From the NCBI GenBank assembly GCA_025403435.1, contig CM046341.1, forward strand, positions 7,339,219 to 7,403,218: a stretch of DNA of 64,000 nucleotides, given 5' to 3'. The notes beneath the pieces are model-generated. The model saw only the letters and a list, made by a program, of their open reading frames with translations, ran no database searches and was not told where the DNA came from. Position 1 is the first letter of the stretch. Each line of letters starts with the position of its first letter. Shown here in pieces: positions 47,458-59,383 of this stretch. This stretch comes from Artocarpus heterophyllus. Lineage: Eukaryota; Streptophyta; Magnoliopsida; Rosales; Moraceae. The translations under genes and the position numbers were made by a program.

Positions 47458-49664
47458 TGATGAGACCGTAAAAGTGTACATTTTCTAAGGCTTAAATCAT
47501 TTATTTACGCTTTTATTTCTCATTAAATTCTCTAATTAATAGCAATTTTGTGTTAATAAGTATTTTCGTAGTCTTAGTATGTAAATGTGTTTAAAAATAT
47601 GTTTTTAGTGTGTTTTTATGTTTAATAGAATTTTTAGTAATTTTTAGAGTCATTTCGGTGTGTTAAATAAGTGTCTAGTCTGTAAATAGTCAAAGCCGTA
47701 AAAGTAATGCGGTTATTTTATTTTGAGTTTTAGAGTGTTTAATAGTGTGTTTTAAGTTTGTAAATATGTTTTATTATATTTTTAGTAATTTCTAAAAATA
47801 TTTCCAAGTCATAAAAATTATATCTGTGTCAAACCGTAGGAGACTAGAAATTTTAGGAGTTTTTATTTATTTTTGTGTGTTTTAATGTAAAATAAATATT
47901 TTTGTAAATATTATGTCTGTAAAATAATTAATATTAGTGTGTTTGTGATTTTGAGATTTGAAATCTAGAGGAAAAACGGAGCAAAACGACACCAAAAAGG
48001 ATAAAATCGGACATCAAATGCATTAAGGAGATAAATAAAATTCGAATTTGAAATTTAAGGGACACGTGGCACATTTTCAACCTTCGGATCAGCTGCCGAT
48101 TGAATCTCACCCGTTGGATCGCTGCATATGTCATGCCACGCGTCAGCCGAGGAGAAGCGTCAACGCTGACGCATGTCGGAGAAGCAGCGCGTCTCAATCG
48201 TGTATTCCACATGTCAACCTGTGATTGGCGCGTGTATCACACGCGCCGACAAAGCTGCAGAGAGAGTCAGAGGGAATCTCGGCCTGAGTGGAATCTCGTG
48301 CGGTCATGTCTACATGCAGCCACTCTCTCAGCCATTCGATGCGAATGCCAAGACTGATCTAACGGTCATAAATCTCTCCCCCACTGGTCCCATCTGAGCC
48401 CATCCTTCGCGCACTTTTCAGCCGTTAGATCACGCTTTGAACGATTCAGATCGTGCCTGTTTCGTGCTGCCATGATCCGCGAAGCACAGGATTACGAACT
48501 CAAATTCGCATATCAACGAGCGAATCTCAGCGTGAAAAAAGAAGAGAAAAATGGATCCAATAATCCGAAATTGTCAACTTTCAACAGGGAAAAACCATAA
48601 TTACATATGCCAAACAGTAACTTTTCAAAGGCTATAAATAGCCTTGCATTTCCCATGAAGAACACATCCCTTCGGACCTTTGGCCCTCCTTTCTTCTTCC
48701 TTTCTTTACTGCTGAGTTAGACTCAATAGTATCCTCTTAGGTAATAAATAATAATAAAATAATGCTTAAATTAGAGTAGAGTGTCTGGTGAGGCGGAGAG
48801 ATGATCTTGTATGCATAGTATCTTGGTATGGATTTTAACTCTATATCTGTGTGGTAATGTTTATATTTTGTGGAATAAATTATATCTTTATGTTTTCAAT
48901 AATTATTGTTGATGTTGTTATGCTGCCAATTTTTACATCAATTCAGTCATGCTTTCTTTATGTAATTTAATTGTGTTGCATAGTTAATATTAATAGTAAT
49001 GAAATAATGCTTAATTTTATGGAATGTCTTTTACTGCAGTATGACTTGTTATATTGTCGATTCTAGATATTTCATAAGACGAAGTGCTGCCAGAGTTAAT
49101 GTAAAAATTTATTCCACTAAAATATACTAATTTTGATTTGTTAATATCTTTTCTATCCTATAGTTATGTTAATTATAATTGAGTGACAGCTGTTATAATT
49201 TTCATAATTAGTGCACCAAATCATTAGTGACAGATTATTATTTTGCTAATTTTTATAGGAATACCCTTACTGCATTATGGCTTGCTTTATTGTCGCTTTA
49301 GGTTGACCTATATAATTAGTAAAATGTGCTTGCAATTAATGAGATAAGATATAATAAATCAAATACTTTAGATAATTATTAATTAGAGTTGAAATTTCAT
49401 ATCAGTTGCAAAACATACAAAGGATTCTCCAAGCTTCACCGTTTTAATTTCATTTCTTTTGAATTAAAATTTTTGAATAAAAACCACAAAAATATTCATC
49501 TCATTTTACTTTTTCCTTTGAAAATGTGCTTGCCTTTTTGACCGTTTATTTTTTAACAATTTGCCGAGGTACAAATTTTCATCTCCCTATGGATACGATA
49601 ACTTTTCTACACTACATACGTCCGCCGTTTATTACAAAGAATAAACATTTTTTGGGCGTTACCA
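47458..49664 (+). repeat. Element C 3' LTR
   Basis: 2207 bp, nearly identical to the 5' LTR and with the same ends. TATA box copy at 48633-48641. The sequence diverges from the 5' LTR flank immediately after GTTACCA. Confidence 0.95.
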
Positions 49665-50430
49665 AAGTCCAAAGAGCAAACTTGAGGTCTGACTTTAATG
49701 GTGAATATGGTGTTCTAGGATTAGAGAGTTTGTCTTAACTATGGTGAAATATGTTGTTTGTGGTCTTTTAAAGTGCTGGGGTTTCCTAAGAAAAAGGTGG
49801 CAAAAGACATTTTTCTTGATGGGTTTTAGCTAGAGTTTATGGATGTTGGCATTTTTTATGGGTGAGTTTAGGTCATTGGTCATTGTTGGCTAGTGGGATT
49901 CCCTCTTGGCAATTGTTTCTCCAAGGGAAACTAAGTAAAAATATTGTTGTAGTTGTCATGATGGGCGATTTTGGTGTCTTGGTGCAAGAAGGTTGTGTGA
50001 ATGAAAAGAGATAGGGAAGGAGGTTGATGGCTGAGTTTTTGTGTTATGGAGTAAGAAAAGTGAGCTACTTATAGGCAAAAGAAGAGCTCTCCATCAGTTT
50101 AAGGTTTTCTAGTTTGGTTGAAGAGATTTCCATTTGTTGTTCTTAGTTAGGGGCATTTCAGGTTGGTTCCTTGGTGGTGACCTAGAATGGCAATTCTAGA
50201 GGGAAAAACTTCCTCTAGAAGCTTTAAATTCAATCAGACATATGGACTCGAGTTGACAACTGTTTCTAATGTCCAGCCACCTTAGAATTTAGTTTCAAGT
50301 GGTATGCCAAAAAAGCAACCAAGGTTGCAACCATTGGTTTCCTTTTATATAAGACTTAGACCATAGGGAAATGCTTCAAGTTTAACCTAGCCTAGAAAGA
50401 AAAGAAGGGTTTTGGCTTTTATGGTAAGGT
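49665..50430. other. Spacer; faint similarity to 25100-25400
   Basis: Non-coding. Short runs such as AACTTCCTCTAGAAG and a following AATGCC/ATGCC...AAC order recall the degenerate repeats at 25030-25400, but the match is weak. Confidence 0.35.
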
Positions 50431-50520
50431 GGGTTGATTAGCTCAAATGAGTTGGCTAGTCCATGTGGACTGATTAGTCTAAGTGGGTTGATTAATCCAT
50501 GTTGACTGATTGGGCTAAGA
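50431..50520 (+). repeat. 18-bp minisatellite, five units
   Basis: Units start at 50431, 50449, 50467, 50485 and 50503. The first reads GGGTTGATTAGCTCAAAT and the fourth GGGTTGATTAATCCATGT. Period is exactly 18 bp, with alternating substitutions. Confidence 0.85.
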
Positions 50521-50594
50521 GTACGTAGTAAAGGGCCAAGTGCGCACCGTCCTATGGATTAGACCTAGGCATCTTAATTGGGTGTTGGTTCAAT

Positions 50595-50830
50595 CTAATC
50601 TAATTTCCTCTACATCTATTTTATTCTAATTCCTCATAGACTCAAAACATCCCAAGTAGGTCAAGAGTCTAATTGGATTGGAGAAAATGGGCCCATTTAC
50701 TTCCTTGACCTTCCAATCCACAACCCACTTAGAGATCGTCGAAATGTGGCTAGGGCCATGTACTGTACATTGGGCCATATCATGGTGTATATGCTAGGTT
50801 TGAGCCTTGTAAATAAACGGGTATCCATAC
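50595..50830 (+). repeat. Second copy of the diverged direct repeat (with 37540-37790)
   Basis: It shares, in order, CTAATTTCCTCTACATCTA, TTTTATTCTAATT, TAGACTCAAAAC, AGAGTCTAATTGG, CTTCCTTGACCTTCCAA and ACAACCCACTTAGAGA with 37540-37790. The copies are on either side of element C and are clearly older than it. Confidence 0.65.
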
Positions 50831-53435
50831 TCTCTTAAAATTTTCACCTTTTATTTTTCATGTATTTTTTAAAAATTAATGCATATGCCACCATTGAAAT
50901 GCAAGCTTGCTCTATCGATGCATGTTTTTTTAAGTAGATGGTGAGAGAAGGTAACCGACATTCGAGATCAGTAGTACCTCTTAACTAAGTTGGCACCTAC
51001 TAATAGACTCATCATCTATCAATCTTCAATTCAAATACTATTAAAAATAAAAAATAAAAGTATATACTATCTCTATGCTAAGGCCTTGCAATTTGAGCCT
51101 CATTAAAACCTTTTAATTAAAATCAAAGGAAAAAACTACGAAAGGGAAAAGAACACTCAAACTTTACACCTTTTATCAGTATTGGTTGTGTTAGATACCA
51201 CAAAATAGTAGAAAGTGAATCCCAATACGGGACCTACAAGTGGGGTCAATCTTTTATTAGTTGTGGTACTTAACAGAAGTGGTGCTCTCAAGCATTTTTT
51301 TATCTAAAAAAATTGCTCAATTGCTGGCTATACCCATTCAAGTAGGTTAAGTAAAAACAAAACAAAATAAAAAAGTTTCAAGGTCAAAGAATCTAAATTA
51401 AGCTATGGATGAAAAACATGTTCTATGACTAGCTCGGTTTAAGCATGGTAAAAATTAACATAAAAATATCCTTGATTAATTTATGACTCTCTCTCTCAAT
51501 CTTTCTCGCTCAACAAATCAATTGGAAATGCATGAGATAGAACTACACGATCTCTCCAACGATGTCGATCATGCCAAGTTGTAGAAATAAATGGAAACTC
51601 ACGATAGCACCTTGTTTGCGACAGGGCGGCGGTGAATCAGAGTTTACGAGAATGGTAGCGACTACTAGGCTCATGAGGGCGACATGGGTGCGGCAATGTC
51701 ATGGTGAGTCTTATGCAGGGCTCAAAAGTGGTTGCCCCCCTTCTCCCTCTTTATTGTGGTTGCTCCTCTTCGCCCCTATTTAGCAACAACACCTCGTGCT
51801 TATTATTTTATATTAGACCTTTACTTTGTAGGGTTTTTAAGAATTTTTTATTTTTTAAAATTACTTGAGGGACATTTTAGCAATTTTGATAATATATTGT
51901 TGTCCAACAACTTTTACATCCAATATTTAACGTCCATACAAATTTTAGTCCTTTGCATTACGTTAATGAGTTTAAGGTTGATCTACTAATAGTAATAACA
52001 ATAAAATAAAGAATAGGAATTGAATTTTGTACAAAATTTGGGACCACTAAATCAATTAACCCTTTCAAAAAAAATCTCCAAATCAAGAGTGATTGTGTGT
52101 TTGTTGCATACAATGACAGATTTTAGAAATGTGCAAGTAGACTTTAACACAAGCCTGGTAAAAAGCACATCTAACATAGGTCTCCACGAGAGGCAGGAGT
52201 TGCATCAAATGTGCCACATAATGTGACAATTTTCACTCAAACCATTATATTATGTAGTGCATCCAAGAGCCATTTTTCGTGTTAAATGCTCATTTTTTAT
52301 AGACTTAAATAAGAGTATTTTTTTGTACTATTACACTTGATCAAGTTATTTTGTCTTTCGTCGGTTTTTTTTTTCTCTTTATTTTATTTTATTTTTTTTT
52401 TACTTTAGCTTTTACTAACTTTGCTTTTTGCTTTTTTTTTTATTTTAAAATACCAATATCTTTGATTGATCTTTATAATACTCAAAAGTATTACTTTGTC
52501 GTATGTAACCTTGCTCAACAACTTTTCTGTCTTACGGTTGTTCTTCTGTTTTTTTTTTTCAAATTCGCCCTTGGACATTTTTCCCATCTCATATATAAAC
52601 CCTAACTAGCTTTTTATTTCATTTGCGCTCTTCAAAAATATTTTTTATCTTATATATGTTATACTTATCTACAACTATAATATTCGACTAAAACACGTGT
52701 TTTGATTAAAATATACGTTTTGGTAAATTTGCTTTTTAAACAAATCTTGTATTTTTAAATTTCTCATAAAATAACCTTTTTACTAATATGCTCTATTTAA
52801 AATTTTTTTTTTCCACTTTTACCCTTTACTAAGTTAATATTTTTAGTGTGTCACTTAAATGGATGAATTAACATTACACATCTTGATAGATAATTCTGTC
52901 AACGGCGTTTAATAACTACTTGGTGGTCAATGGTAAATAATAACAATGACGAGTTGAAGAGAATGTTCTTGATAATTGAGGAATAAATGCGAGTGGCATT
53001 TTAAAATGGGGATGAGGATAGTACTCAACATAAAGACAAACAAAACACGATTTTATAGTGGTTCGCTTATTGATGAGACTTGCATCCGCCCAATATCTTT
53101 AAATTAACATCACAAGCACGATGAGGGCTTGTTACAACAACTTCTCTCTCGTTTTTTCTTTTCGTTGTTCAAAGTTAAATGAAAAAGAGATCTTTCTCTT
53201 CTAATCAACCAAGCTATATTTATATTCGCGCTAAAACCACAGTAATAGAGTATAAAACTATATAAAAAAAAGTATTTTAAAATAGAGTTCAAATTCAATA
53301 AACCTATAAAACTATAAACTCATATAGTTTTTTGAGTAATACAGTTTTCCTATTAGTCATAAAGTGTAATTCTGCCACTAAATAGTCGTTTAACTAGTAC
53401 CTAAAATGTACTTTTTATTAGCTTTAAAAGTCATC
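50831..53435. other. Gene-free AT-rich spacer
   Basis: Poly-T and poly-A rich (for example 52330-52460, 52550-52560). Open frames at 51562-51989 and 52351-52605 are short and of low complexity. Nothing recognisable. Confidence 0.5.
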
Positions 53436-53439
53436 ATAC

Positions 53440-54010
53440 AACTATATGTTAGAGACAGTTTTCTTAAAATTTTTCTTCATGAAAGTTCCTTATTTTGACA
53501 AGGACTATAACTTTCATGTTTTTCAAAATTCTATTTTCTATCTATAACATATCCATTTCTAGTGATTTTTGCAAACTATACCGATTCAACATTTTTCTAT
53601 GAAAAGTTAGAAAGTTTTTATAAATTCATTTAAAGTACATTTTAGATGTAGAATATTAAAAAATTTTCTTCACAAAAATTCTTGTCTCGTCGAGATCTAA
53701 AAATTTCATGTTTAGCAAGAATTGTAATTTGGATGTTTCAAGGGTCGTTTATGTCAAAAACAAAAACTACACTGCTTTACTGAACAAAAAAATGGCAGTT
53801 TTCTAAATATGTCCATGATGGTATTTTAGATGTGAAATCATAAAAAAAAACTCTTCTCGAAAGTTTTTCATCTCGTCATACTCTAGAACTTTCGTGTTTC
53901 ACAAAGATCATGATTCAACCTTGAAATAGCCCATTTTTGTCAAAAACAGTGGCTGCCCGAAATGCAAAATAGATTTTACATAGTTTTTAAAAACAGTCTA
54001 GAGCTTTGTC
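53440..54010 (-). repeat. Diverged repeats of about 180 bp, LTR-like debris
   Basis: Two to three copies share ATTTTAGATGT, TCTCGTCGAGATCTAAAA, TTTCATGTTT, TTTTTGTCAAAAACA. The phrase around 'cgagatctacaactttcgtg' also occurs in the element A LTR (near 4995 and 14405), so this may be a decayed chromovirus LTR, possibly continuing to 54900, where a minus-strand TATAAATAGAACTTTCC lies near 54865. Confidence 0.4.
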
Positions 54011-54013
54011 TTA

Positions 54014-54178
54014 GGAGGTGTTTGGCAGTGGTGGGAACCACTCAGTTCCCACCACAATCTCAGTTATAAACAGTGTAAAGCTCTCATATGCTACAGTAAC
54101 AATAAAAAAATATAATACAGTATAAAACTCTCACATGCTATAGTAAAAGTGGTTCCCACCACCCTTCCAAACACCCTA
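54014..54178. mobile_element. Tourist-like MITE (PIF/Harbinger type)
   Basis: 165 bp with terminal inverted repeats: left GGAGGTGTTTGGCAGTGG and, complement of the right end, AGGGTGTTTGGAAGGGTGG, both continuing into GGTGGGAACCACT. The 3-bp target duplication TTA (54011-54013, 54179-54181) and GGTGTTTGG ends are the hallmark of Tourist/Harbinger miniature elements. No coding capacity. Confidence 0.85.
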
Positions 54179-54246
54179 TTAGAGTCGAGACCATAAAAGA
54201 AATTAGTCATAGAAAGTTGCTCTACATATTGAGATCTAAAGGTTTT

Positions 54247-54618
54247 GTATTTATAAATATCTTGAAATCAACCTGTAAAGGGTCTGTAAAATTTTATCTT
54301 AATGTCTGTAGGAAATTTTGTTGTGTCTAACAACCATTCTAAATATAAGTTAATCATGCTCTATTCTAGGCATTCATAACTAACCATAACATATTCTTTC
54401 AATATCATAATAAATACATGATTAAAAAATTGTTTCGTATTTGTAATATCCTGAAATCAACCCGTAAAGGGTATGTAAAATTTTAACTTAATATATGTAG
54501 GAAATTTTGTTGTGTCTAACAACCATTCTAAACATAAACTAATCGTACTCTACTCTAGGCATTCATAACTAACCATAGTATATTCTTACAATACCATAAT
54601 AAATACGTGATTAAAAAC
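54247..54618. repeat. 190-bp tandem duplication
   Basis: Two units start at 54247 and 54437 and share GGAAATTTTGTTGTGTCTAA, CTAGGCATTCATAACTAACC and AATACATGATTAAAAA with roughly 10% substitutions. The unit length is close to one nucleosome repeat. Confidence 0.85.
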
Positions 54619-54619
54619 T

Positions 54620-56143
54620 AAACTATATGCTATACTCATCAATGAACATGAACTTAATCAAACTTGAAAAATAAAGAGGATTGTGAGTGTAGATCTATAC
54701 ACTTGAAAAAACCTTAAACAATCCTCCTAGTCTCCTTTTTGAGTGGGTTTATGTGACTAGGGGAAATAGAAAATTTTGAGAGAAAATAGAGGGGGGAATC
54801 CGGTTTTTGTTTCTAAGAGAGTGAGGAAGAAGAGCAAAAATGAGCTGTTATTAAGGAAAGTTCTATTTATAGCCAAAAGGCTAATTAAGCTTAGTTTCTC
54901 ATGATGATTCTATTAGACTCTAAGTTTACTTAATTGGGATAAAATTTGGTCTAAGAAAGCTTAAGGAATTGAAACCATAATAAAAACTTGGAGATTAATT
55001 TTGCTCTATCAAATTCAAAACACTTTTCACTTTACACTATTCAAGGTCAAGTCTTGTTTCTTTGTCACACTACTTCACCCACAAAGATTCCTTATATTAA
55101 GGAACCATGTTTTTTCTTGTTTGGTTTTGGATAATTGACTAGCTAAGGAGGGATTTTTTGTTCTTGACAGGCCTTCTCGTCTTGCGTAATTGTAGTATGA
55201 AACTAACATTCGAATAGTAACGATGCTATTTCTAAATCATGTAATAAAATTGGACTGCCATCAATATTAAATATATTCCTTGACAGAATGAAACCTAACA
55301 TTGACTTTTCCTGTACTAATCTAGGACTTAACATAGTTTTTGACATTATCAATTTCTAGGACGTTATAGCATTTTTATCAAATACGCTATTCGCATAACT
55401 TCAATTTCTATCTAATAGGCAATTGAGGACATTTTATGCATTAGAGTGTTTCTTTAAATACTACTAACACTATACTAGACTTAAAAATCTTCTACAATGA
55501 ATTTTCAAGCTAATTTACAGTTTAAATTTTCCTTCGTCTTAAATCACAGTGTAAAATCATAAACCAAATTATTTTGCTGATATGAGCCATGAAATCTAGC
55601 TTTAATATTTAATATAGAATTTTAAGAATAAATTTTATAATTTCACAAATTCTCAAATCATAAAAATTGACATTAGATTTTCCAAGAAAATCCCCGACTT
55701 AAATATTTAAATCTCAACCTTTAATTCTAGGGTTCCATGTTCATCACTAGGATTAACCAAGTTTGTAACGCTTGAAATACTAGTTCCTTAAACTCACTAA
55801 CATGAAACTTTCTAAATTAAAGGAGAGCTAATTAATTTTGTTTAGCTATATTAGAGTGTCTCTCTGTATACTGCTAATGCAGTAGTATAAGTGAAATCTT
55901 TCTAATTGAATTTTAAATTTCTTGCTAATAAACTCCGTTCATCTTGTCTTTGGGACAGGAGGTTTTCTAATCTTGAACTAATTTGTTATAACATTATCTT
56001 AACGCTTAATGATATCGTATACTACCGAATTCACTTTAATCATAGAATCATAGAATTTCAAAAAATCTTTACATAAAATAAGCATTTGAGTCTTTTAAGA
56101 AAAAACACTTGAATTGAACACTTGGATTCTATAGGATATGACT
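54620..56143. other. Gene-free spacer
   Basis: AT-rich, no recognisable gene. Weakly repeated blocks (ATTAGAGTGT near 55440 and 55850, each followed by a TACT..TAA..C motif) suggest old LTR or tandem-repeat debris. Confidence 0.4.
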
Positions 56144-57584
56144 GATCTGTTAGACATGTAAGCCCGAAGGAGTAAAAATGTAATACATTTTTGGAGACAT
56201 TTTTATCAATAAAGAATTTATTCATTATTTATATACCAAATCTTGTCCTCTTTACATTCATATTTGTTGAATGTATGTTAAGCAAACAATAGTCTGAGAC
56301 TGTCGGTCTAAACCTTAAGAATTAAGCATATGATGGACAGATTATGTAGGAGACACGATTCTTAAGGTGATGGTCTAAATCATACGATCCGCAATCGAGG
56401 GAATAAAGTTGGACACTTTATTCATGCAAAGATTGTTATGTTGTCTATATCCCTTTTGGGAGATGGTTTGTCTTGACCATCGAAGGTGGACTCCGTGAAT
56501 AGAAACATTGGCACGTTATCATAGGTGACGATATGTTGGATTGGGACATAAAGTGAATTGATTTGGATTAATAATTCTGTCTCGGCAAATCGATTCACTT
56601 TAGACAATCATTTGTGTTGTATCTTAATCTTGAGATGAATAGTGAGCATATTGTCTTGACTTATGTACTTTTGATGTACCAAAGGGTGACACCCACATAT
56701 TAATAGTGGTATGCATGCTAGTACGTTGGAAGCATGACTCTTGATGGCATAGACTTGTTATTCATAGATATGGAATCCATAGCTCCTCTTTAGGAGTAAT
56801 GATATCCTCTTATATGCATTATCCTGTAATTGAAAAACTAGAGCGTTCAACCATTTGGATACATATGTGTAACCGAATGGTCTACTGTCTTTGGATGGTA
56901 AGTTTTCTGATGGTGAGATGATGGAACGTAAGATAAAAATAATTAGGAAGGTAAGACAGAACTTGTCCTTAAACTGATTATGGATTATCATATGGGGATA
57001 CGATGCACTATGATATGTCATAGAGACTTAGCTATACGAGCTTCGTAATTCTATGTAGTTCAAGGGTGCAGCTTGAAGCTTTTAGTGGAACAGCGTTGGA
57101 GTTGATAATTCTGAAATGTAGAGCTGGGATATTGGGTTTCGTAATTATCAGGAGCTTAAACTATGTAGGTCCATTTGGTCCCCTTTGCTAGCTCACAATA
57201 TCCTGTAATGACACGATGTGTTTTTCCAATAATTGGTGACTTATGTCGGATTTATCAGATTGGTTAAAATTTGAAAGAATTAAATAATTCATGTTTGTTT
57301 ATCGGTTGAATTAATTTTGTAATAAAATTAATTCAAGATAAACTTGTTGAATTATTAGGATCGGATAATTCTTGTTTGTTTATCGGTTGATTTAATTATA
57401 GATAAATTAGATCAGGATAAACTTATATAATTATTGGGAATTGATTTATTTTCTTAGAGATTATCTAGATAAAGTTGTTTTGATCAGATAACTTCTCTAT
57501 TAGGTTATTTGAATTAAAACTAAGACTTTATCATATAGAATCTCAGGTGGAAAATAAAATATTTACGAAAATTTTTTATTCGAC

Positions 57585-57665
57585 AGTTTGGCCTGCCGAT
57601 GGACGTGTTGGCCTGTTGATGGACCTGTTGGCCTGTTGATCAGGTGGTTCGGCCTGTTGATCAGT
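57585..57665 (+). repeat. CGGCCTGCCG motif cluster in the D LTR
   Basis: Five degenerate sites in 80 bp: GTTTGGCCTGCCGATGG, then GTTGGCCTGTTGATGG twice and GTTCGGCCTGTTGATC. It lies about 115-195 bp upstream of the TATA box. Confidence 0.8.
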
Positions 57666-57778
57666 GAAGGATAAGATCACGTGTTTCCAATTGGATCTTA
57701 TCAGACATTGTTCCGAATTTGACTTTCATCTGAGTTTTGAGACTTAATCTGATAAGGACTGACCCTAAGACCAACCTC

Positions 57779-57787
57779 TATAAATAG
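57779..57787 (+). promoter_or_regulatory. TATA box of element D
   Basis: TATAAATAG at LTR position about 1630, followed by GGAGTGATTC. Probable start of element RNA some 30 bp downstream. Confidence 0.7.
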
Positions 57788-58179
57788 GGAGTGATTCTCA
57801 TAAGTTACTTAGATCAATTGAGAGATTAAGAGTGATACTCTATTGGTGAGAATATGAAAAACTCCCTGAAAGCTTTTGTTCACAAATCACGAACACTTGC
57901 TTTGGGTTATCTTGATTGGTTAGAAGGAGAGTCACCGGTGGAAGAGCTGTACGTGTGAACCCACACTCACTCCGTCATGGATAGAGAATAGCAAAGAAGA
58001 CCAGTTGGTTGAGGCTCTTCTAAAACGTTATTTCTCTTCCCAAATTACGGAGGTTTTTCGACACACAAAGTTTAGTAAGATCTGATTAATTTATACATAT
58101 AGCATGTCAAACTTGTGTTTTAGAAATTACTCTAATATAAATTTTTTAAAATTCTGCTGCGCACTCTTTTTTTAACAAT

Positions 58180-58191
58180 TGGTATCAGAGA
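58180..58191 (+). other. Element D primer binding site (initiator Met tRNA)
   Basis: TGGTATCAGAGA, two bases after the LTR, complementary to plant initiator-Met tRNA at 11 of 12 bases. Confidence 0.9.
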
Positions 58192-58644
58192 CATGGTTTT
58201 TACATAAATTTACGAGTTTGTGATCATGTTATATGTATAAATTTAGTGATCTTAATCTCTTCTATGCTTGAATTTAATTTTATAGAGAGTTGGCACTCTG
58301 GGTTTCTATATATTATATATGTTGTCATGGATTATGTGGTGAATGTTTATTAATTAATTATGGTTGATTAAATAATTATTTAATTAATTAATTTATACCA
58401 GTTATGGTTCCTTAGAGGTTAGAATGTGTATCTAGTTTTTTCATGTAATTAGATGGCGGACTATCATCTCCGTCTAGAATTATTATTTATTTTTAAATTT
58501 GTAAGAATTTTGTAATTAAATAATTATTTGAAGAAGACGGATCAAGAAGATTGATGATGATGCTCCTAGGTATTTCTGGAGTCTCTAATTTTATGTTTTT
58601 GAATTGTTGAAAATAGTATTTAAAATTGTATTTTCTAGAATAGA

Positions 58645-58830
58645 GATTTCTGCTCGGTCGGCATGCTAAACCTCACAGTTCGGCAGGCCGATGGTCGCAG
58701 ATCGACAGGCCGGAGTTGTGGTTCGGTAGGCCGTCAGTGGGGCAGAAATCAGATGACTATGGCAGAAGGCCAAACTTTCATGAGTCGGTAAGCCGATGAA
58801 ACATGACCAGCAGGCCAGTCTTGATCGGCC
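58645..58830 (+). repeat. CGGCAGGCCG motif cluster in the D leader
   Basis: About nine sites: TTCGGCAGGCCGATGG at 58679, GATCGACAGGCCGGAG, GTTCGGTAGGCCGTC, GTCGGTAAGCCGATG, CCAGCAGGCCAGTC and, reversed, ATCGGCCTGTCTACCG. Orientation is mostly AG, opposite to the cluster in the D LTR. Confidence 0.83.
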
Positions 58831-59383
58831 TGTCTACCGAAAGTTGGAAAATTTCCAAAAAATGTGCAATTTTTTCGATGTAGTTTTAATTTTATTTTTA
58901 GGAGAACTCTAAGAAACAATAAATTTGGATATAAACGAAAATTTAAGTGTTCAATTCATACGAGATTGAAGACTTGAAGATGGAATTACATGAAGAATGA
59001 TACAGCTTGAGGATTCAAGGATGAAGAATCGATAATATGTCTCAATTATTCTCTTGTAATCTTAATTTTCTATTTTCTAGAGTGGAGCCATAATATTACG
59101 GTTATACATTATTTTGCTTGTAGCTTTGCTTGTCTGCATTATAATATGATTTGCCATGTATATTGATAGCATGTCATATAGAATAGGAAGTGCCACTCAT
59201 ATTAAAATTGTTCATGCATGATATTAAAATAAAACCTTAATTTCAAAAGATTGAGTGGGAGAAGGTTTTGAAGAGAGAACCTAAGGCCTCCATCATTGGT
59301 CCATAGGTAGAATATGGTGGTCCCGACCCCTAAGTCTATCATGTACTAGATTGGATCTCTGAGAGGATAAGGTATTTTAGCAT

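Larger units (their letters stand above)
37881..49664 (+). mobile_element. Element C: Athila-like Ty3/gypsy retrotransposon, full length
   Basis: An 11.8-kb plus-strand element. LTRs of 2209 bp (37881-40089) and 2207 bp (47458-49664) differ by about 1.7% over the 300 bp I compared. The flanks are GAGTC and AAGTC, a 5-bp duplication with one mismatch. The primer site matches tRNA-Asp, and the gag-pol protein has the Athila-type protease and the FMDD reverse transcriptase motif. Athila elements often carry an envelope-like frame after pol. Here 46086-47445 has none. It is the best preserved element of the window, with one frame change near the end of pol. Confidence 0.95.
56149..58177 (+). repeat. 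Element D 5' LTR
   Basis: 2029 bp, long for a copia element, with complementary ends TGTTA/TAACA. It contains a CGGCCTGCCG-type cluster at 57585-57665 and a TATA box at 57779-57787, leaving about 390 bp to the LTR end. Confidence 0.92.

Noticed and set aside
51562..51989. Short overlapping frames suggesting a small gene
   Set aside because: No motif and no support from neighbouring sequence; likely chance frames in spacer.
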